DNA of 64,000 bases, taken from Streptomyces sp. RPA4-2 (GTDB lineage Bacteria; Actinomycetota; Actinomycetes; Streptomycetales; Streptomycetaceae). The position numbers and the translations under genes were made by a program. The notes below the pieces were generated by a model. The model searched no databases. It worked only from the letters and a program-made list of their open reading frames with translations, and was not told the origin of the DNA. This document shows positions 34,780-44,305 of this stretch, piece after piece. The stretch lies in the NCBI RefSeq assembly GCF_012273515.2, contig NZ_CP050975.2, positions 2,294,001-2,358,000 of the forward strand. The letters run 5' to 3'. How positions within the stretch are numbered: position 1 is the first letter of the stretch; each line of letters opens with the position of its first letter.

Positions 34780-35745
34780 GTGACCTCGCCACGACCGACG
34801 GCCGAGGCGGCGGGCACGAGTGGTCCCGCGCGGCGCCCCGCGGCCGGACCGGCCGTCGCCCTGCTCGTCCTGGTGGCCCTGGCCGCCCTGATCCCGCTGC
34901 TCGGCCCGCGCCCCGCGCTGGACGGCACCGGCGAGGCCGCCGCCCCCGGAGTCGGCGGCATCGCCCTGCTGCGTACGGTCCTGTTCGCGGCACTGTGCGT
35001 CCCCGCGGGCGAGTTGTTCGCGGCCCGGCCGGCCCGCCGGGTGCCGGGCGCGCCTTCGCGGGTGACGCCGCGCAGTTGGGCACCGTACGCCGCCGCCGCG
35101 GGCTTCGTCGCCGCGCCGGGGCTCGCCTCGGTGGTGGCCACCGGCAATCTGCTGCCGCACCACCTCTCCGACATGGACGTCGGCGGCCTCTACCGGACCC
35201 GGGACGGCAAGCTCGCGCTCCTGGCGGTCAACGCGTTCGCCGTGGCGGGGCTGTGCGCCCTCTCGCGACGGCCGGCCGCCCAGGTCCGGCCGCTGGCAAC
35301 GGTCGCGGAGGCGCTGCGCTCCCACCCGCCGGCCGAGCAGCACCCACTGATCGGATCCGGTCCGACCCTCGTGCACGTGACCTGCGCGGCCCTGTGGGCG
35401 GGCGGCCTGCCGCACGTCCTGCGGATGCTGCGCGCGTGGGGCGCCGCCGAGGCCGGTGCGGCACTGCTCGGCCGCTACGCGCGCGTGGCCGCCGTCCTGT
35501 TCGCGGTGATCACCGCGACGGCCGCGGGGAGCACGCTGCGCCGGATGCCGTCCGGCACGGTCCTGGACCAGCTGACGTCGACGTCGTACGGGCGCGCCCT
35601 GCCGGCCAAGCTGCTCCTGGTGGCCGCCGTCGCCGTCCTGGCCCTGCTCGCGCGGCTGCGGCTGCGCCGGCCCGCGGACCGGCTCGGCGCCGGTGTCCCC
35701 ACGCAGGTCGCCGGCAGTCTTCGGACCGTCAGCAGCCGTTGGTGA
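34780..35745 (+). CDS. CopD family copper-resistance membrane protein
   Basis: A 321-residue membrane protein with about eight helices. The CopD-type motif HVTCAALWAGGLPHVLRML appears near residue 205 and the later TATAAGSTLRRM segment matches the family. CopD proteins are inner-membrane components of copper uptake or resistance, usually with the periplasmic protein CopC; no CopC is encoded here. The start is uncertain: GTG 34780 was chosen, but upstream GTG 34756 or TTG 34744 are in frame. The 3' end overlaps the convergent dehydrogenase gene by 17 bp. Confidence 0.75.
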   Translation: MTSPRPTAEAAGTSGPARRPAAGPAVALLVLVALAALIPLLGPRPALDGTGEAAAPGVGGIALLRTVLFAALCVPAGELFAARPARRVPGAPSRVTPRSWAPYAAAAGFVAAPGLASVVATGNLLPHHLSDMDVGGLYRTRDGKLALLAVNAFAVAGLCALSRRPAAQVRPLATVAEALRSHPPAEQHPLIGSGPTLVHVTCAALWAGGLPHVLRMLRAWGAAEAGAALLGRYARVAAVLFAVITATAAGSTLRRMPSGTVLDQLTSTSYGRALPAKLLLVAAVAVLALLARLRLRRPADRLGAGVPTQVAGSLRTVSSRW

Positions 35746-36778
35746 CGAGCACCTTGAGGGCGGTGCGCTCGTCCATCGCCTTGTAGCCCTCGGGCACGCC
35801 CTCCAGGTCGACGGTCCGGTCGAAGACGGGCGACGGGTCGATGGTGCCGTCGAGGACGTCGGGCAGCAGCTCCGGGATGTACGCGCGCACCGGTGCGACC
35901 CCGCCGCGCAGCGCGATGTTCCGGTCGAACATGACGCCCAGGTCCAGGCCCGTGCCACTGCCGTGCGGCACCCCGACGAAGCCGATGGCGCCGCCGTCGC
36001 GGGTGATGTTCACGGCCGTCCGCATGGACTGCTCGGTGCCGACCGCCTCCACGACGGCGTGCGCGCCCTGTCCCCGGGTCAGCTCGCGCACGGCCTCGAC
36101 GGCCGCCTCGCCGCGCTCGGCGACGACGTCCGTGGCGCCGAAACGGCGCGCGATGTCCGTACGCACCTCATGGCGTCCGAGTGCGATGATCCGCTCGGCG
36201 CCGAGCCGCTTGGCGGCCAGGACGGCGCACAGGCCCACGGCGCCGTCCCCGACGACCGCGACGGTGGCGCCCTTGCGGGCCCCCGCGCCGAGGGCCGCGT
36301 GGTGGCCGGTGCCCATGACGTCGGACAGCGTCAGGAGGGCCGACAGCAGACGGTCGTCCGAGGCCGCCTCCTTGGGCAGTTGGACGAGGGTGCCGTCGGC
36401 GAAGGGGACCCGCACGGCCTCGCCCTGCCCGCCGTCGTAGCCCACGGCGCCCCAGAAGCCGCCGTGCTCGCACGAGGTGGTGAGCCCCTCGCGGCAGTAG
36501 TCGCAGACGCCGTCGGACCACATGAACGGCGCGACGACGAGGTCCCCGCGCCGCACCCCGGTCACGTCGGAGCCGGCCTCCTCGACGATGCCGAGGAACT
36601 CGTGCCCGATCCGCTGCCCCGCCTTGCGCGCCGCCTCACCCCGGTAGGCCCACAGGTCGCTCCCGCAGATGCAGGACCGCAGCACCCGGACGACCGCGTC
36701 GGTCGGCAACTGCACCACGGGCTCGGGCACGTCCTCCACGCGCATGTCGTAAGGGGCGTGGATGGTGGTGGCGCGCAT
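35729..36778 (-). CDS. Zinc-dependent alcohol dehydrogenase family protein
   Basis: A 349-residue medium-chain dehydrogenase. Catalytic zinc ligands are in SCICGSDLW (Cys) and GHEFLGIVEE (His-Glu). The structural zinc loop reads SDGVCDYCREGLTTSC, so the usual first Cys is Asp. The nucleotide fold has VVGDGAVGLCAVLAAK, with R in ALGRHEVR suggesting NADP(H) preference (inference). The substrate is unknown. A 15-bp inverted repeat lies 31-69 bp upstream of the ATG and overlaps the end of the upstream lysoplasmalogenase gene. Confidence 0.92.
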   Translation of the reverse strand: MRATTIHAPYDMRVEDVPEPVVQLPTDAVVRVLRSCICGSDLWAYRGEAARKAGQRIGHEFLGIVEEAGSDVTGVRRGDLVVAPFMWSDGVCDYCREGLTTSCEHGGFWGAVGYDGGQGEAVRVPFADGTLVQLPKEAASDDRLLSALLTLSDVMGTGHHAALGAGARKGATVAVVGDGAVGLCAVLAAKRLGAERIIALGRHEVRTDIARRFGATDVVAERGEAAVEAVRELTRGQGAHAVVEAVGTEQSMRTAVNITRDGGAIGFVGVPHGSGTGLDLGVMFDRNIALRGGVAPVRAYIPELLPDVLDGTIDPSPVFDRTVDLEGVPEGYKAMDERTALKVLVTNGC

Positions 36779-36808
36779 GACGAGGATCCTTCTCGGCTGA
36801 TCGGCTGG

Positions 36809-36847
36809 GGTGAGATGCGCTCAGGGGGTGGTTGAGCGCATCTCACC
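36809..36847 (-). terminator. Hairpin spanning the lysoplasmalogenase stop codon
   Basis: A perfect 15-bp inverted repeat, GGTGAGATGCGCTCA (36809-36823) with its complement at 36833-36847, includes the TGA stop of the lysoplasmalogenase gene (36821-36823) in its stem. It probably ends the sterol-desaturase/lysoplasmalogenase transcript before the dehydrogenase gene. Confidence 0.65.
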
Positions 36848-37503
36848 GTACGCCGCCCGCGGCGCGGGCCGCGCGCCGAGGGTGCTCAGTACTCCGCTGA
36901 CCAGCAAGAACTGGGCGGCGGCATAGGTCGACATGATCCAGAAGTCCGGTCTCGGGAGCTGCGGCCAGTCGGCGACCCCGGTGGCGATGAGCGTGTCCGA
37001 GAGCATGAACAGCGCCCCGCCGGCGGCCGCGAGGCGTCCGAGTCCGGTGGCGCCGTACGCCATCGCGGTCAGCAGCAGGCTGTAGCCCGCCACGGGGATC
37101 CGCAGACCCGCGGGCAGGCCGGGCCAGAGCAGGATGACCGTGGCGGTCACGGCGAGGGCGTAGCCGGTGAGCAGTGCTCCCCGCGCGCGGGTGGCCGGCC
37201 GGAGCGCGGCGGCTCTCCGGAAAAGGACGAGATAGCAGACGTGTCCGGCCGCGAAGGAGGCCATCCCCACCAGGAAGGCCGGGTCGGCGTCGGACAGCAG
37301 CAGGAGGTCGCCGCCCCAGCCGCAGAGCAGCGCGGCGACCAGGAGGCGCGGTCCGCCGCGGGTGACCGTGTGGGCGGCGAGCAGCGGCATCAGGAGGGGC
37401 TTGGCGACGAGGTGCCCCGGTGTGAACCCGGCGGCCAGCGAGACGAGGTCCACGAGGGCCGCCGCGCCGAAGGAGACGAGCAGCACGCGCGCGTGCCGTG
37501 TGC

Positions 37504-37507
<4 letters not shown>
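36821..37507 (-). CDS. Lysoplasmalogenase (YhhN/TMEM86 family)
   Basis: A 228-residue membrane protein with about eight helices. Family motifs are present: KPLLMPLLA, GWGGDLLLLSD, ASFAAGHVCYLVLF and LFMLSDTLIA. YhhN/TMEM86 enzymes hydrolyse the vinyl-ether bond of lysoplasmalogens. GTG 37507 overlaps the TGA of the upstream sterol-desaturase-like gene (GTGA), so the two are co-translated. Together they could act on ether lipids. Whether this organism makes plasmalogens is not visible here. Confidence 0.88.
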
Positions 37508-38376
<869 letters not shown>

Positions 38377-38418
38377 GGATGCACCGTAGGACGGCGGACC
38401 GGCCGCGGCTAGACGTTG

Positions 38419-38443
38419 TTACCGACAAGTATTACCGGCGGTA
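38419..38443. promoter_or_regulatory. Repeat/palindrome upstream of the sterol-desaturase-like gene
   Basis: TTACCGAC (38419-38426) and TTACCGGC (38432-38439) form near-direct repeats, and TACCG-G-CGGTA (38433-38443) is an 11-bp palindrome. The element lies about 45-65 bp upstream of the start codon, where a promoter or operator would be expected. Confidence 0.4.
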
Positions 38444-38545
38444 CGCGCTTGCTTCTTGGTGATCTCCGCCAATGGGCGGCCGGCGCCCGCGGATGTGGGC
38501 GGGACACGCAGGGCACCTTCACCGGTCGTCCACCGCCGCGGCCCC

Positions 38546-39256
38546 TCATGTCCCGGCCGCTCCCAGCAGCACCCCCGCCAGGTACGTCACCCCCATCGCC
38601 AGCGCCCCGCCCGCCACGTTCCGCAGGACCGCGTGGCGCGGGTCCGCCGCGCCCAGGCGGGCGCTCACCCAGCCGGTGACGAGCAGGGAGGCGAGGACGG
38701 AGACCACGGTGACGGGCAGGCGCCAGCCGCCCGGCGGGAGGACGATCGCCAGCAACGGCAGCAGGGCGCCCACCGTGAAGGACACGAAACTCGCCCCGGC
38801 CGCGTGCCACGGGTTGGTGAGATCGTCGGGGTCGATACCGAGCTCCACGCGCGCGTGGGCCCTGAGCGCGTCCCGTTCGGTGAGCTGCTGTGCCGCCTCC
38901 CGGGCCACCTCACGCGACAGGCCGCGCTGCTCCAGGAGTTCGGTCAGCTCCTCGAGTTCGGCCTCGGGCTGCTCACTGAGTTCGCGTCGTTCCGTCGCCA
39001 GCGCGGCCTTCTCGGAGTCCAGTTGGGTGGAGACCGAGACGTACTCCCCCGCCGCCATGGACATCGAGCCGGCCAGCAGGCCCGCGAGGCCCGCCGTCAG
39101 CAGTGCGCCGCGGTCGTCCGTGGCCCCCGCGACCCCGACGACGAGACCCGCGGTGGAGACGATCCCGTCGTTGGCGCCCAGGACCCCGGCCCGCAGCCAG
39201 TTCAGCCGCGATCCGAGGGTTCCTTCGTGGGCCTCGTCGTGCGTCGCTTCGGTCAC
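38546..39256 (-). CDS. VIT1/CCC1-family transporter
   Basis: A 236-residue protein with N- and C-terminal helix pairs. The family motif LRAGVLGANDGIVSTAGLVVGVA (residues ~21-43, shown as the region only) and the second-helix segment LAGSMSMAAGEYVSVSTQLD are clear. An acidic, Glu-rich cytoplasmic region at about 85-145, with many metal-ligand-type residues, matches the metal-binding domain of VIT1. Such proteins move Fe(II) or Mn(II). The start is GTG 39256. No partner genes are visible. Confidence 0.92.
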   Translation of the reverse strand: MTEATHDEAHEGTLGSRLNWLRAGVLGANDGIVSTAGLVVGVAGATDDRGALLTAGLAGLLAGSMSMAAGEYVSVSTQLDSEKAALATERRELSEQPEAELEELTELLEQRGLSREVAREAAQQLTERDALRAHARVELGIDPDDLTNPWHAAGASFVSFTVGALLPLLAIVLPPGGWRLPVTVVSVLASLLVTGWVSARLGAADPRHAVLRNVAGGALAMGVTYLAGVLLGAAGT

Positions 39257-39280
39257 ACGGCGAGGATCGCACCCGGTGCG

Positions 39281-40543
39281 TCACCACACGCGCACCGACC
39301 CTCCCTTCGCGAACGCCGGGCTCGTCGCGTCGGCGGGCGGTTCGCCGAGCGGTTCGGCGAGTTCCGCCACCGTCGGTCCCACCTTGGCCGCGAGCGGGGC
39401 GAGACGCTCCAGGTCGAAGCCGTACACCCGGGCCGCGTTGCCGCCGACCATGGCCGCGACCTCCTCCCGCGGCAGACCCGCGTAGGCGATCCGCAGCCCC
39501 TCGCGCGAGTAGGGGTGGGTGCCCTCGTCGTGCGGGTAGTCGCTGCCCCACATGATCTTGTCGAGGCCGATGCGGTCGCGCAGTGGCACCTCGTGCGGGC
39601 GCATGAAGCTCGCGCCGACCCAGCAGTTCTCGTGCCAGACCTGGGAGGGCCGCTTGCCCATCGAGGCCCCGAGCCCCGCGCCGAACTTGGCTTCGGCGGT
39701 GGACGCCTTCGTCCCGGCGGCGACCAGTCGTCCGTGGTAGTAGTCCAGCATGTCGAGCACCCCGGGGATCCAGCCCGAACCCTGCTCGGTCAGCACCAGT
39801 CTCAGTCCGGGATGCCTGCGGAACGCGCCGCCGAACACCAGGTGCCACAGCGCCCGGTGCGAGAACCATGTCGTCTCCACCATGAAGACCGCCCGTGCGG
39901 CCGGCTCGTCGCCCAGCGGTGGGGACGCGGAACCCGCGTGGTGGTTCACGGGCACGCCCAGTTCGGCGCAGGCCGCCCAGATCGGGTCGTACGCCGTCGA
40001 GTACAGCTCGGGCAGGCCCGACCCCGGGGGCGTGCCGGGCAGCAGGAGACCGCCTCCGAGCCCCGCGCCGACCGCCCGGTGGATCTCCCGCACCGCTTCG
40101 TCGACGTCGTTCAGGAGGATCTGGAACACGCCCGCCCGGCGGCCCGGCGCGGCCGCGCAGAAGTCCGCCAGCCAGCGGTTGTGGGCGCGCAGCCCGGCCC
40201 ACCGCCGGGCGAACTCCCGTGCCGTCGGCGCCGGTGCCGTCAGGGACGCCGACGGGAAGAAGGGCGGGATGGTGTTCGGGAAGACGACCTCGGCGACGAT
40301 CCCGTCCCGCTCCAGTTCCGCGAGGCGCCGCTCGGAGTTCCAGTTCCTGTCCGCCGTGTCGGCGAGCAGGTCCTGGTACGGGTTGACGTACGTGGCCGCC
40401 CACGCGTCGAACTCGTCGTGGTGCTCCTTCGCCAAGTAGGGCCTGTAGTCGAGGAGATCGGCGCCCGCGTGGCAGTCGGCCGAGATCACCGTGTACCGGT
40501 CGTCGTCCGGGGTCGACGGGGGCGACGGGGGCGACGGAGTCAT
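39281..40543 (-). CDS. ACMSD-like amidohydrolase/decarboxylase, last gene of the TetR-flanked operon
   Basis: A 420-residue member of the amidohydrolase_2 (ACMSD-like) family. The N-terminal metal motif is SADCHAG (replacing the usual D/H-x-H). Other motifs are VVFPNTIPPFFP, the metal His pair in PVNHHAG, RALWHLVFGGAFRRHPGLRL and the metal Asp in IMWGSDYPHDEG. Known relatives decarboxylate or hydrolyse aromatic or unsaturated acids. ATG 40543 overlaps the stop of the upstream paralogue (ATGA). The open frame runs further upstream, but that is the shadow of the paralogue. Confidence 0.88.
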   Translation of the reverse strand: MTPSPPSPPSTPDDDRYTVISADCHAGADLLDYRPYLAKEHHDEFDAWAATYVNPYQDLLADTADRNWNSERRLAELERDGIVAEVVFPNTIPPFFPSASLTAPAPTAREFARRWAGLRAHNRWLADFCAAAPGRRAGVFQILLNDVDEAVREIHRAVGAGLGGGLLLPGTPPGSGLPELYSTAYDPIWAACAELGVPVNHHAGSASPPLGDEPAARAVFMVETTWFSHRALWHLVFGGAFRRHPGLRLVLTEQGSGWIPGVLDMLDYYHGRLVAAGTKASTAEAKFGAGLGASMGKRPSQVWHENCWVGASFMRPHEVPLRDRIGLDKIMWGSDYPHDEGTHPYSREGLRIAYAGLPREEVAAMVGGNAARVYGFDLERLAPLAAKVGPTVAELAEPLGEPPADATSPAFAKGGSVRVW

Positions 40544-41823
40544 GGTGTGGCCCCCAGTACCGGGAAGTCGTGGTCCGTGAGCCAGTGGCGGCCCACCTCG
40601 CGCGAGCGTGCCCAGGACGCTGTCACGGCCGCCTGGTCCTCGGACTGGCCGAGGTCGGCCGGGGTCGGGCCGATGCGCCGGGCGAGCGGGGCCAGTTTCC
40701 CGGTGTCGAAGCCGAAGACCTCGGCGGCCGCCAGACCGAGCATGCGGCGGGTCTCCGCCACCGGGATGTCGTGGAACGTCCTCGACAGCCACGCGCGCGT
40801 GTCGGGCCAGGTGCCCTCGGGATGCGGGAAGTCGCTGCCCCACAGGATGTTGTCGACGCCGATCTCGTAGCGCTGGGCGAGTTCGCGCCGCTTGGTGTTG
40901 GTGGCGCAGACGAACACCTGGCGGTCCAGGTACTCGTGCGGGGGCCGCTTCAGCTCCGCGAAGGGCGACAGCTTCTTGCCGCCGTGCGCGCCGAGGTAGA
41001 GGCGGTCCATGAACCAGAGGAGGTTCGGCAGCCACCAGCAGCCCGACTCCGCGACGCCGAACCTGAGGCCCGGGTGGCGCTCGAAGACTCCCGACCAGAG
41101 CAGGAACCACAGCGGACGCGCCGGCCACCACGTCACCTCGCTCACGTAGATGCCGAGGTGGTCGCCGTACTCGTGGCGCGGCGCCGCCCCGGAATGGGTG
41201 ACCACCGGGAGCCCGCACTCGGCGGCCGCCGCCCACACGGGGTCGTAACGGCGGTCGTGGTAGGGCTCCTTGTCCACCCACATGGCGGGGATCATCAGGG
41301 CGCCGAGCCCCGACTCCTTGGCGCGGTACACCTCCGCGACGACCAGGTCGCTCTCCGCCGTGACGGGCAGCAGCGCGACCCCGCGGTGCCGTTCGGGGTT
41401 CTCGCCCACGAATTCCGCGAGCCAGCGGTTGTGCGCCCGCGCGCCCGCCATGCCGAGCGCCGGGTCCTGGTCGCCGGAGAGGCCCAGGCCCACACCGAAG
41501 GGGGCGGCCGTCCGGCTGTCCACGGCGTCGGCGTCCGGGAAGACCACCTCCCCGGCCACTCCGTCGCCGTCCAGCTCCTTCAGGCGCTGCCCGGTGTCCC
41601 AACCGCCGCGCAGACCCTCCTCGTTGTCCCGGAACCACTGGTCCGCGAACGCCTCGTTGCGGACGCCGAGCCGTGTCATCTCCTCACGGCGCCGGTCCCG
41701 CCCTGCAAGGAACTCGTCGAAGTCCCGGTGGAAACGGGAGTCGAGGTAGGGCCGGTACTCCTCGGTGGGGAGCCCGGCATGGCAGTCGGAGGAGATGATC
41801 AGGTAGGGATCCAGGTCGGTCAT
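40540..41823 (-). CDS. ACMSD-like amidohydrolase/decarboxylase, third gene of the operon
   Basis: A 427-residue paralogue of the preceding protein. It has SSDCHAG at the N-terminus, EVVFPDADAV, PVVTHSGAAP, LWSGVFERHPGLRFG and ILWGSDFPHPEGTWPD. The two share fold and length but differ in the active-site surroundings (His-Ser against His-His at the second metal position), so they probably act on different intermediates. It is coupled downstream by ATGA and separated from the upstream SDR gene by 11 bp. Confidence 0.88.
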   Translation of the reverse strand: MTDLDPYLIISSDCHAGLPTEEYRPYLDSRFHRDFDEFLAGRDRRREEMTRLGVRNEAFADQWFRDNEEGLRGGWDTGQRLKELDGDGVAGEVVFPDADAVDSRTAAPFGVGLGLSGDQDPALGMAGARAHNRWLAEFVGENPERHRGVALLPVTAESDLVVAEVYRAKESGLGALMIPAMWVDKEPYHDRRYDPVWAAAAECGLPVVTHSGAAPRHEYGDHLGIYVSEVTWWPARPLWFLLWSGVFERHPGLRFGVAESGCWWLPNLLWFMDRLYLGAHGGKKLSPFAELKRPPHEYLDRQVFVCATNTKRRELAQRYEIGVDNILWGSDFPHPEGTWPDTRAWLSRTFHDIPVAETRRMLGLAAAEVFGFDTGKLAPLARRIGPTPADLGQSEDQAAVTASWARSREVGRHWLTDHDFPVLGATP

Positions 41824-41834
41824 CGGCCGCCTCC

Positions 41835-42719
41835 TCAGTCCAGGATGAAGTGTTCGAGGTACGAGGGGTCCGCGCGGTCGAGCATCGACCGCGCGCGTGC
41901 TCGGATCTGGCGGTCGCTGTGCTCGCTCTCCGGAAGCAGCCAGAATCGGTCCGCGCCGATGCCTTCCGCCACCAGGTCGGCGACCTCCTCGACCGGCGTG
42001 AACCGCACCTCCCGCCCCGCCTCCCGCATCGCGGCCTCCCACTGGTCGAGCCCGCGGTACGGGGTCCTGCGCGGCCGCTGCTTCGCGTATCGCGACGGCC
42101 GGTTGCGGTGCGACTCCCACAGCCCGGTGCGGAGCATGTGCGGCCCGGGGAAGAGCACGGACGCCCCCACCCGCGCGTGCTCCGCCTTCAGGTGCGCGTA
42201 GAGGGACTCGGTCATCGTCACGACGGCGGCCTTGGTGACGGCGTAGACGGAGGCCGTGGGCAGCGGGGCGATCCCGCCGTCGCCGGACGAGGTGTTGACG
42301 ACGTGACCCGGCTCTCCGCCGGCGATCATCCTCGGCACGAACGCCTGGATGCCGTGGAAGACACCCCAGACGTTGACGGCGAAGGCCCACTTCCAGTCGT
42401 TCGGGTCGTGCTCCCACATACGGCCCTCGGCGCCGGAGCCGACCCCGGCGTTGTTGCACAGGACGTGTACGGCGCCGTACCTCCCGTAGACGTCCTCGGC
42501 GAGTGCGACGACGTCCGCGCGCTCCCCGACGTCGACCACGCGCGCGTGCACGTCGGCCCCGTCCTGGCGCAGCCCGCTCGCCGCCTTCCCCAGGGCACCC
42601 TCCTCGACGTCCGCGAGGACCACCTTCAGACCGTCGGCCGCGAACCGCCGCGCCATGGCCAGTCCGATGCCGCTCGCGGCGCCGGTGACGACGGCGACCT
42701 GTCCCGCCCGCAGGCGCAT
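41835..42719 (-). CDS. SDR family oxidoreductase, second gene of the operon
   Basis: A 294-residue classical SDR: VTGAASGIGLAMARRF, DVEEGAL (acidic residue favouring NAD), NNAGVGSGAEG, catalytic Ser in NTSSGDGG, and S-V-Y-A-V-T-K. The C-terminal ~60 residues are an extension beyond the usual fold. The ATG shares one base with the stop of the decarboxylase-like gene (TGATG), so translation is coupled. It probably oxidises a hydroxyl group on the pathway intermediate (inference). Confidence 0.9.
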   Translation of the reverse strand: MRLRAGQVAVVTGAASGIGLAMARRFAADGLKVVLADVEEGALGKAASGLRQDGADVHARVVDVGERADVVALAEDVYGRYGAVHVLCNNAGVGSGAEGRMWEHDPNDWKWAFAVNVWGVFHGIQAFVPRMIAGGEPGHVVNTSSGDGGIAPLPTASVYAVTKAAVVTMTESLYAHLKAEHARVGASVLFPGPHMLRTGLWESHRNRPSRYAKQRPRRTPYRGLDQWEAAMREAGREVRFTPVEEVADLVAEGIGADRFWLLPESEHSDRQIRARARSMLDRADPSYLEHFILD

Positions 42720-43516
42720 CAGACGCTCCCCTCGGGCGGACCGTCGAGGAGCTGCCGCGGATCGTCGTAGCGTTGGTGGACGTAGGGAAGCAGGGCCCGC
42801 GCGTCGACGCGCTCGACGACCCTGCCCCGCTGGTCGGTGGTCTTCTCGGCGAGGGTGATCCCGACGAGCTCACGGACGGGGAGGTCGGCCACCGGGTCGT
42901 ACATCGACTCGCGCAGGACGACGTCCCCGGTGACGCGCTCCAGCCGGCGCACCCTCTCCTCGCGCACGCAGTGCACCAGGACGGGGTCGGCGTCGAAGCC
43001 CGAACCGTCCACCGCGGGAAGGAACTTGAAGTAGAAGTCGGTCTTCCGGGCGGGCTCGGGCAGCGGCAGGTCCCCGCTGACCGCGCCGCGCACCTCGACG
43101 AACGCGATGCCGTGCCGGGCGAGCGCGGCCCGCACCACGAGACCGTCCCGCTCGACGGTCACCTCGCCGAGCTTCTTGGGCTCACCGAAGACCTCCCGGC
43201 CGCCGGTCAGGGCGCGTTCGTGGGTCATGGGCATCACGAGCGGATACCAGCCCTCGACCCCGTCGTGCGCCGCGGCGACGGCGAACGAGCCGGCACCCAG
43301 CGGGTATCCGGGCAGGTCGACCTTGCTGATGTTCACCCGTACCAAGGGCCGCGCGGTGGGTTTGAGCGGGGGTGGCAGGACCGCCGCGACCGCGTCCGGA
43401 TCGCTCTCCCAGACGGCCACCACACCGGTGGACCAGATGTCGGGGAGCCTGGCGCTCGCGGTACGCGCGGCGGCGATCTCCGCCTCGCTGCGCGCGCCGT
43501 ACCTCACTCGTGCCAT
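42719..43516 (-). CDS. Acetoacetate decarboxylase family protein, first gene of the operon
   Basis: A 265-residue protein of the acetoacetate-decarboxylase (ADC) fold. The lysine pair of the family is kept: REVFGEPKKLGEV places K114/K115 where clostridial ADC has K115/K116, the Schiff-base site. PLVMPMTHERALTGG precedes it and KTDFYFKFLP follows. Many actinobacterial members are not true acetoacetate decarboxylases, so the substrate is open. It is the promoter-proximal gene of a four-gene operon, 31 bp from a perfect palindrome and divergent from a TetR regulator. Confidence 0.88.
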   Translation of the reverse strand: MARVRYGARSEAEIAAARTASARLPDIWSTGVVAVWESDPDAVAAVLPPPLKPTARPLVRVNISKVDLPGYPLGAGSFAVAAAHDGVEGWYPLVMPMTHERALTGGREVFGEPKKLGEVTVERDGLVVRAALARHGIAFVEVRGAVSGDLPLPEPARKTDFYFKFLPAVDGSGFDADPVLVHCVREERVRRLERVTGDVVLRESMYDPVADLPVRELVGITLAEKTTDQRGRVVERVDARALLPYVHQRYDDPRQLLDGPPEGSV

Positions 43517-43546
43517 GTCGTACCGCCCTTCTCTGATGGGCCGTCA

Positions 43547-43565
43547 GCTGTAACACAGTTACAGC
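43547..43565. promoter_or_regulatory. Perfect 19-bp palindrome, likely TetR operator
   Basis: GCTGTAAC-ACA-GTTACAGC lies midway in the 99-bp divergent spacer between the ADC-like gene (start 43516) and the TetR gene (start 43616). Size, symmetry and position fit a TetR-family operator controlling both promoters. Confidence 0.75.
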
Positions 43566-43615
43566 AGACCTCGCGAAGGGTAAATACACGTGCACGCAAC
43601 GGACTTGGGGGCGTC

Positions 43616-44230
43616 ATGACGAGACCGGTCAGCCGCGAGACGGTCCTCGACGCCGCCGGGGCCCTGGTGAGGCAGCACGGCCCGGACGCGCTGACGATGC
43701 GCAGGCTCGCCGCCGAGCTGGGCACGGCGGTCACCTCGATCTACTGGCACGTCGGCAACCGCGAGTCCCTGCTCGACGCGCTGGTCGAGCGGACCGTCGC
43801 CGACCTCGGCGAGATCCGGCCCACCGGGCGCACCCCGGCGGCGCGTGTCGTGTCGGTGGCCCGCGTCCTGCGCCGGCAGCTGCGTGAGCATCCGCACCTC
43901 ATCGCGATGGTGCACGAACGCGGGCTGACGGAACGGATGTTCATGCCCGCGCAGCGGGCGCTGGTGCGCGAGGTGCACGCGGCGGGGCTGCGGGGCGCGC
44001 GCGCCGCCCGGGTCGTCCGGGCCGTGCAGTTCCAGGTCGTCGGGCACGTCCTGGTCGAGCGCAACCGCGAGCGCGCTCCGGCGCAGCGTCCCGGCGAGGA
44101 GGAGCTGTGGGGGGCGCGCACCGCCGAGCGCGACCCGGCGCTCGCGCGGGCGCTGGCGGGACCGGTCGACACCGAGCGGCTGTTCACGGCGTCCGTCAAG
44201 GCGCTGGTGGCCGGGTTGTTGACGCCGTAG
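43616..44230 (+). CDS. TetR/AcrR family transcriptional regulator
   Basis: A 204-residue regulator. The N-terminal HTH (residues 8-55) reads TVLDAAGALVRQHGPDALTMRRLAAELG-TAVTSIYWHVGNRESLLDAL in family pattern (two adjoining motifs). The C-terminal helical domain (60-200) holds the ligand pocket and dimer surface. ATG 43616 has GGGGGC upstream. It diverges from the ADC-SDR-amidohydrolase operon and probably represses it through the palindrome at 43547-43565 until a pathway compound binds. Confidence 0.92.
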   Translation: MTRPVSRETVLDAAGALVRQHGPDALTMRRLAAELGTAVTSIYWHVGNRESLLDALVERTVADLGEIRPTGRTPAARVVSVARVLRRQLREHPHLIAMVHERGLTERMFMPAQRALVREVHAAGLRGARAARVVRAVQFQVVGHVLVERNRERAPAQRPGEEELWGARTAERDPALARALAGPVDTERLFTASVKALVAGLLTP

Positions 44231-44305
44231 GGGGCGGCCCGGCCCCGGCGGGCGCGCGGAGTCCGGGGACAGGGCTGTCGGTCGTGGCCCGTATCCTCAT
44301 TGACC

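Noticed and set aside
31420..35958. A 1512-codon open frame on the minus strand
   Set aside because: It runs antisense through the subtilisin, CoA-transferase and CopD genes. Its product is low-complexity Arg/Gly/Pro sequence, typical of shadow frames in GC-rich DNA.
38456..40870. An 804-codon plus-strand open frame
   Set aside because: It is antisense to the VIT1-like and amidohydrolase genes, with no recognisable domain.
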